Positions 57,352-64,000 of a stretch of DNA of 64,000 nucleotides are shown here, one piece after another. The notes beneath the pieces are model-generated. The model had not been told where the DNA came from, ran no database searches, and saw only the letters and a list, made by a program, of their open reading frames with translations. This stretch comes from Phycomyces blakesleeanus NRRL 1555(-) (taxonomy: Eukaryota; Mucoromycota; Mucoromycetes; Mucorales; Phycomycetaceae), in the NCBI RefSeq assembly GCF_001638985.1, contig NW_017265136.1, forward strand, positions 2,154,269 to 2,218,268, written 5' to 3'. The position numbers and the translations under genes are program-made. The first letter of the stretch is position 1; each line of letters opens with the position of its first letter.

Positions 57352-58692
57352 CACCCTTATCATTGAAAATATTTTTCTTTTTTTAAGAGACTACATTCAA
57401 TGGTGTATCTTTCGAATCTAAAAGATGTGCTGCTGAGACTTACTCTAAACAACTGATGTATATATTATATTCTGCCGTCCCTTTAATTATATAGTTATCT
57501 TTTTCATTACTATTATAACAATTTGCAATAAAAGGTTTTGATAGACAAGAAGAAGAAAAAAGAATATGGTATGCCAATGGCAATTACAATAGAAATACAA
57601 TAAAGATTCTTTGCAGTAGCAAATTATGTCCTTTGAGAAGAGACCATAGGAATAAGAATAAGAATACTAATACTAATAATGATAATATATATAAATAAAC
57701 TTATTGACAGAGGGTGGGAAATGTGAGGACAGACTGGGTGTGACTTCACTTGAGCCGTGTGTTTGGTCAACTACTCTTGCCTTTGGGCGTGTATTGAAGG
57801 CTTGACTCTAGTCACATGATTATGAGTGTGGGTGTCCGAACCATTTCGTACCAACCTTCCCCTTCATATACATTTTTTTTTGTAGAAGATAAGAGCATTT
57901 TGAGATAAACCTTTTGAAATCCCTGCCAAATTTTTTGTAAAATAAAATACATTGGAGCTGTTGGGAGGGGGGTACCACTTTTATACTAAAATTTTAAATT
58001 TGACATGAAAGTTGAGATAAAAGCGACTGTTGAGATTGTAATACATGTTAGCCAAGAACAGTTTTATATAATTTATGCTATATCACTTGAAAAAATATCA
58101 GGTAGATATGTCTTTAATTATCCAGAGGATAAGGCCTAGCTTTAAAGGGGAAAATGAAACATCAGGGTTTAGAATATTTTGGCAAATCTTGTAATTCACT
58201 TTTTGCACCTACGTTGATGGTTTAATGGATTAGCTAGCAAGATTTATATATTTTTACTTGGACTTTAAGAAACGGGTAGAAAGAATATACATAGGTAAGC
58301 TATCTAAAATAATGATATTTTATTCAGTTAATTAAAAATTGCATAGTATTTCAAAGCTTCTTATTCATTTTTTTTTCTATGCAAAATACATAACCACAAA
58401 TCCTTCCTTTTTTTATACATTCAATAAATTAAACAGCCAAATATATATATTAAAAAGAGAGAGAGAGAGAGAGGGATAATTGAATGAAAGATGATCAAAT
58501 CGAATTGCTTCTACATAATGTATATATATATATTTTGAAAAGGAAGAAAATAAAATAAAGATATAATAAAAGTATAAATATATATTATATATAAATAATG
58601 AAAGAAAAGAAAGTAAATAGATAGATAAATAGATAAATATATAAGTAGGTAGGTAGGTAGGTAGGTAGGTAGTTAATGTAATGTAGGTTAGA
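57352..58692. other. Intergenic region
   Basis: 1.3 kb without a gene. Near 57710-57860 a less AT-rich block contains GTCACATGAT and GTGTGGGTGTCC-like sequence. An (AG)n tract is at 58458-58473 and a (TAGG)n array at 58644-58671. Confidence 0.5.
58644..58671. repeat. (TAGG)n microsatellite
   Basis: About seven TAGG units, 20-50 bp beyond the stop codon of the second subtilase, so probably in its 3' UTR. A GATA/AATA-type tract precedes it. Confidence 0.9.
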
Positions 58693-61600
58693 TTATGAAA
58701 GAATTAGACTAGGCAACAGGTGTGAAAATCGGTGGAGCTTTAGATTAGGTGATGTCCAAGTGTCCCAGTCAGATGTGTTCTGTCGGTTACCAAACACATT
58801 CAAGGCACGGACTCGGATACGATAAACTCCGGGCTCGACCAGCTTGGGTTTCACGTCCGGATCATTGTGTCCGCTAATCGTGGCGTCGGGTTTGGGCAGG
58901 TATACACCGTTCCACTGCCAGCTGTGGTAGGCCGTCGAGCTCTCGGTGAGCTGGAGTGTATTACGCTGCAGCCAGACACGAGTATTGATCCCACTCGAGC
59001 CGGTTTCCATCGGGATATCTCCGATCACCTTGTCGTTCTTGGCATCGTCGTAGTCGACCTGGACAACCTGGAGCTGCACGATCGCCGTACCCGTCAAGAG
59101 ACGGACGAGTATGAAGGGAAGGTTGGTGCTTCCAGGAGTGACATCATAGTGGCCCAGAGAGTGTCTCTGAAGAATCGTACCATTAGGATTGCCGATACTT
59201 GGGAAAGGAAATGGCTCAGAGTTCTCGGTGCGTTGCAGAATAGGCAAAGACCCCATATTACCGACCATGCCAATATAAGGAACCGTGGCACTGATCTGGT
59301 CATCTTCGCTGTCGACTTTAAAAAATCCGCCATAGATAACATGAGATTGGGGATTGAAGATGCTTGGTGGGGTTAGGGAGATCTTGACGGACTTTGATGA
59401 GTTTGGAGGGATGGTGAGTGTGGTTGCCTCAAAGCTCACACTGGCTACCGAGGACTGGCCAGAGACCGACAGACCGATCGGTTCGGTTGGCACGTAGCTC
59501 GAAGGGTTTGTGAGATCGTATCCAGTCGCAGTGAGCGAAGGAGAGTGGCTCAGCTTGACTTTTAAAGGAGTGCTTTTGTGGTTGTGAAGAGTGAGAACCT
59601 GATGGTTATTAAAGTGCTGGGTATCATTGAAACTGAATTTGGCGGGTGACACGTGGAAGGTACGGTAGCCCTCGATGGCCTGAACCACATTTACTAATCC
59701 TGCGCCCTGGCGGATAGGAGAATCTTCATACTGGGCCAGATTAGCAATAGGGGGCTGGGCTATTAGATAAATAAATAATATGTATATATATTTAAGTAAA
59801 ATCGATCAATATTTATATAGTGAATGAATAGGGAATAATAATAATAATAATGAATTAGATATCGATATTGATAGTAATAGTAACAATCAAAGAATGAATC
59901 AAAGAATGAAAACATGGTAGTTGTAATAATAAAGACAACAAAAAACAGCAGTAATAACAACAGTAACAACCAAAACAATGTAATGCAATACAATACAATA
60001 AAGACTATGCTTTTCTTTTCTGGTTTTTTTTTTAAATAATGAAATAATGAATAGAAGAAGTATATATAAAGGTATGTGCATGTGTATGAGGGGTATTGAT
60101 TCTATAATAGTATATTTCCTCTTTTATATAATATTTACAAGTAGTCCATCTGTAATTTTTTGTATGTATATGAAAGAGAAAAAAAAAAGAAATTCAACTT
60201 ACTTGGATTTGCAAAGTTCATTAGTAGTGTCTTGGCTTCTCCTGGACTTGGCCTTTTCTCCAGGCCATTCAATAATAATGCAACCGAGCCAGCAACAAAG
60301 GGGGCTGACATTGAAGTGCCCGACATAAATCCATAGCCATTCTTGTAGATTGGCATTGTCGAAAACACATTTCCACCGACGGCAGTGAGTTCGGGTTTGA
60401 GTTGGAGTTCGTTTGTTGGTCCAAGGGATGAAAAGGATGCGATCTGGTCGACCGAAGACTTGTCGGCCGGTAAGGCGACCATGAGCTTCGTGAACTGGGC
60501 ATAGGACCGATGGAAGAAAAGCCTGGAGTTTTCATGGCTAATGGCATCAAACACCTGCTTGCCGTCGCTGAGATTGATAAATGCGACGGGCAGAGTGGCC
60601 TCTTTTAGGACCTCAAAGTTGGTCGTGCCTGTGGTGCCAGTGTAGAACAAGACGACCTGGGCACCTGCATGTCGCGCATTGCTCACTTTGAGGAGCGAGC
60701 TGCAGCCACCCTGGCGGATCAGTACAATACCACCGTAGATGTGGCGAGGAAGATCCTTGCGGCGACAGGCATCAAAAGTCGGGTTGAATTTAGTACTGGC
60801 TGCAGTGATTCTAAATGTTTGGTTGAATGAGACAGGTTGATTTACAAAGGTACGGTAAGCTAAGAAAGAAAGAAACAAAAAAAAAACAGAAAACAGAAAT
60901 GTTAATATTCTTTCTTGTTCATTGCATATAGTGTTTACTTACGAATAGAGAATTTTGAGTTTGGGCTTTCGATATTGATCATAAAAGCAGGTGAGTAGTT
61001 ATTTGAAGTAGAGGCTACCGAAATAACATTTCGGCCAGTGGCTGGTGCTGCTGTCAAGAAAATACCACTAGTACCAATGTTTCCACTAGCAGCAACAACT
61101 AATATAAATAAATAAATATATGAATGAATAAAATATAAATCTATGGAAAAGTATGTGATTATTAGTATTCTTACCATGTACACCCAAATCTACTAAACGA
61201 TCGGCTACTACAGAAAGAGCATCTTCTTCCCAGCCACCGTTGTCGCCCAAGGAGATATTGATAATGTCCATACCATCCTAGAGATCATTGTTAACAACAA
61301 CAAAAAAAAAGTATATGTAGTGCTACCAAGTTAAGGTGCTTACATTGTATGCCATTTCCATTGCTTTGATCAAAATATCGTTTGATACACCACCATAATT
61401 ACAGCCAAAAACCCTAATAGAAATAAGCATAAAATATATATATATATAAAAATAATTAAGGAGATGTTGAGTATTTGACCAAAAGAATATTTTGTGCACA
61501 GCGGATGGCATCACTTTCGCTTCTTCTTCTTCTTTTTTTATGTCTTTATGTCTTTTGCTCTTACCTCCACATGCCCAAGGTAGCTCCTGGTGCAACACCT

Positions 61601-62943
61601 GTCCAGTTCTGTAGGTTGTAAATTAAGCAAATGTATGATATATAAAGGTTAGAGACAATAAGATAAAGTAACTTGACAATAATAACTTGCATATTTTTTA
61701 TCATCTGCAGCAATAATGCCTATATAAAATAAAATAAAATAAAATAAAATAAAGACAGACAGAGGAATGAATGATTGCAATAATAATAATAATGATATAT
61801 ATAAAAATTAAGCACATATAATTTTTTTGTTTGTTTGTTTGTTTGTTTTTGTTCAAAGCAAGATAATCGTATTTGGTAATTAAAAGAGGCCTATTATTTA
61901 CCTGATACAAAGGTACCATGTCCAGTGGCAGAAGCTACAAAAAGTTTAAAGATTAATAAATATAGTATAAGAATCGATAATGATTTTAATCTTTCAAGTA
62001 ATATTTTTGATTCTTTTGCTATCCTATAATTAATTAATTAATTAATTAAATGAATATCTGTGGTCGACGTACTGGAATTAGAGGTACAGCTATCGATGGG
62101 ATCATGGCTTTCTTTGATCGATTCAGGACGACCATTGTAGTCATCGCCGACTAGATCATAGCCATAGGCGACCTTACATCCTTTACCAAAGCAACCACCC
62201 AATGCAGGATGTGTATAATCAATACCTGATTATACGAGAGCCAAAATGAATATATATATATATAATACAATACAATACAATAAATGGTAAGCCAAGGGGG
62301 ATAAGAAAGAAAGAGAGAGAATGGTATAGCAAGACTTGTATATTTCATTATTTATTTAAAGATAGTCTCTTGAAACTCACCTGAATCAATTACGCCAATC
62401 TTGATTCCACTTCCATTCTGGCCCAACGTTCTATAGGCATTGTTGGCCTTTGTTAGCATAGCTGGAGCGTCCTATTAGATAAACAGAATAAGATGACAAT
62501 AGATGGCAAATCATACAACCAAATAGAATACCGATATTTGGTGGCGTTCCTATCTGTATATGTAAATAAAAATAAATAAAAAAAAAAAGATGAATTACTT
62601 TGTCAAATGTTTGTAATAATGGATAATTATCATTATTATTATTGTTGTTGTTGATATTGATATTAATTGTGCTGGTGCTGGTCGGGCGTGATTTGTGTGT
62701 GATGGGCCAGATGTTTTTGATGTCTGGGTGGGCAAGGGCAATTGAGGCTTCGTCTGTGGACCCGAATTGGACGGATACGCCTCGGAGAAGGTCTGAATCG
62801 TAAGTGTATCGAGTGTTGTATTGGGCGTTGAAGTGGGTAAGGGCTTCTTTTGAAGACAGTTCTACAACATAGGCATTCTGACATATGGCCGGGGATATGT
62901 AGAAGGACGAGACCAGCAAGACCAGGCAATAGAACTGGAGCAT
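58693..62943 (-). CDS. Subtilase with PA insert and C-terminal Fn3-like domain (minor extracellular protease type)
   Basis: Long multi-exon secreted peptidase. Signal peptide at MLQFYCLVLLVSSFYISPAI, then a propeptide (YVVELSSKEALTHF). Triad: Asp in GIKIGVIDSGIDYTHPALGG, His in ASATGHGTFVSGIIA, Ser in GFMSGTSMSAPFVAGSVALL. A protease-associated domain sits between His and Ser (HIYGGIVLIRQGGCSSLLKV; ARHAGAQVVLFYTG). After the catalytic domain come a beta-sandwich (FSFNDTQHF; LTLHNHKSTPLKVKLSHSPS; TLTIPPNSSKSVKISLTPPS) and a C-terminal module ending LPSLILS. This architecture matches secreted fungal and bacterial vpr-like subtilases. An Asn-rich run (INNNNNNND-like) lies in the propeptide region. 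Likely secreted for protein digestion. ATG 62943 is chosen for the signal peptide. Confidence 0.92.
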
Positions 62944-63860
62944 TTGCAGACCAAATAATAATAAAAGAAAAATACAACCACTGATTAAAAAGAGAGAGAA
63001 AGAGAAAGAGAGTGAGTAAAAGGAGAAAATATAAAATATATTTATAATAAAAATAAAAATATTAAAATTGAAAGAGTTTAAAAAAGGGGAAGCCAGAATA
63101 AGAATTATATAAATAAATAAATAAATATATATATATATATAAAGGAAAATTAGAGCTAGTAATAGATGAAGCTTGACTGCCAAACCAAACTAAACCAAAC
63201 CTAACCTAACCTAACCTAACCTAACCTAACCTAAATAAATATATAAATATAAATATAGATATATAAAAGGAAAGACGAAGAAGTAGAAAGAGTAAATAGG
63301 TAGAAGAAGTAAATAGAGGTAAAAAGAGGTAGAGTAAATAAATAAAAAGAAAAGGAGCGTATAAAAAGGAATGAACTCTAATCAAGTATATTTTATCTTA
63401 TTTTATCTGTCAAAATAATAATAATAATAATAATAATTTTATTTTTTGCCTTTTGTCCACATGGAATTATATACATACAAAACTAAATAAATAAATAAAT
63501 AAATAAATAAATTGTCGATAATATAAAATCTATATAAGAAGAAAGTCCAGGTTTGGGGATCATCCTATCTGAACACACTTCTTTTATTTCTACTTCTTGA
63601 TTAGCCTACAAGTCAATTTTTCTTTTCTTTTCCTTTTTCACTCCCAGTTGAGAAACCAAGCCTTTTCTTTTACACACTTGTATAAAATTATTTATGTCTC
63701 CTATTATTGAGGGGAGAATATATAATAGTAATAGTAATAATGGTAAAAATAACCCACGAGGGTAAGAAATATAAATGATGATAATAATGATAATAACATA
63801 TTATATAAACGTGCTGTGTGTAAAATAAAAATAAAAATAAAAAGGCAACGTATCACAGAT
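62944..63860. other. Intergenic region upstream of subtilase 2
   Basis: Low-complexity promoter-side region with GA-rich, (TA)n, (CCTAA)7 and (AATA)n tracts. No gene seen. Confidence 0.5.
63200..63234. repeat. (CCTAA)7 array, TTAGG on the minus strand
   Basis: Seven perfect CCTAA units, preceded by degenerate CAAAC/TAAAC units. On the minus strand this reads TTAGG, a telomere-like pentamer, about 260 bp upstream of a subtilase start. Confidence 0.95.
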
Positions 63861-64000
63861 TCATTTTGAAGGGTGGGACAGCATTACGCTTGGAGCCTTT
63901 TTTCTCTCTTCTGGTGTTGCCTTGCCTGCAAGGATAGCCTTCTCAATAGCATCACAGTAATTCTGGTATTTGATGATCTCATGAAGTAAATAATGTGACT
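63861..64000 (-). CDS. C-terminus of an unidentified protein, 5' part outside window
   Basis: The minus strand is open from the right edge to TGA at 63861. It reads HEIIKYQNYCDAIEKAIL, then AGKATPEERKKAPSVMLSHP and SK. The sequence is polar, helical and protein-like with no stop over the 46 codons visible. Too short to assign a family. Confidence 0.55.
   Translation of the reverse strand, partial: SHYLLHEIIKYQNYCDAIEKAILAGKATPEERKKAPSVMLSHPSK

Noticed and set aside
58867..59376. Plus-strand ORF of 169 codons over subtilase 2
   Set aside because: Antisense to the Fn3-like part of the subtilase; no independent support.

Overview
This window looks like nuclear DNA of a filamentous, early-diverging fungus, most likely Mucoromycota (Mucorales-like). 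The evidence is AT-rich intergenic DNA full of microsatellites, dense short GT-AG introns (mostly 50-120 bp), a UDP-GlcNAc pyrophosphorylase for chitin precursors, an alpha-arrestin with PY motifs, two fungal AreA/GATA-like (DUF1752-type) proteins and two subtilases. The species cannot be fixed from sequence alone. No rRNA, convincing tRNA, CRISPR array, virus or intact transposon was seen.

Layout, left to right. 1-4.4 kb: 3' part of a HAM1-like lipid-binding-type gene (+), convergent with an intronless F-box gene (-). 4.4-6.9 kb: gene-poor, with frame-broken coding-like remnants. 6.9-12.1 kb: APC/C subunit CDC16/APC6 (+), convergent with a CDP-alcohol phosphotransferase (-). 13.1-16.5 kb: a kelch-like type I membrane protein (+) and AreA-like protein 1 (+). 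16.6-24.1 kb: a severin/gelsolin gene (-) back to back with a UHRF1-like UBL-SRA-RING gene (+), then a long minus-strand protein with a histone-fold-like N-terminus. 25.2-28.3 kb: AreA-like protein 2 (-) and an ANKRD54-like ankyrin protein (+). 28.8-32.7 kb: a 1,225-residue protein with a predicted membrane segment, ten 19-residue repeats and a long acidic tail.

34.3-38.6 kb: a PHD-finger protein (+) convergent with glutamate decarboxylase (-). 39.1-41.8 kb: a proteinase K-type subtilase and a small orphan gene (both -). 42.6-48.2 kb: the PAN2 deadenylase (-). 49.9-54.1 kb: alpha-arrestin (+) convergent with UAP1/QRI1 (-). 55-57.4 kb: broken coding sequence. 58.7-62.9 kb: a second, PA-domain subtilase (-). 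The right edge holds the C-terminus of an unidentified minus-strand gene.

Most genes are unrelated housekeeping or regulatory loci, so this is ordinary chromosome rather than a cluster. The most unusual item is the compact UHRF1-like protein. It keeps the SRA residues that in human UHRF1 hold a flipped methylcytosine, but lacks the tandem Tudor and PHD modules and the NKR finger. Exon borders were derived by hand from reading frame and GT-AG signals. For several genes the spliced lengths sum to a whole number of codons, which supports those models.
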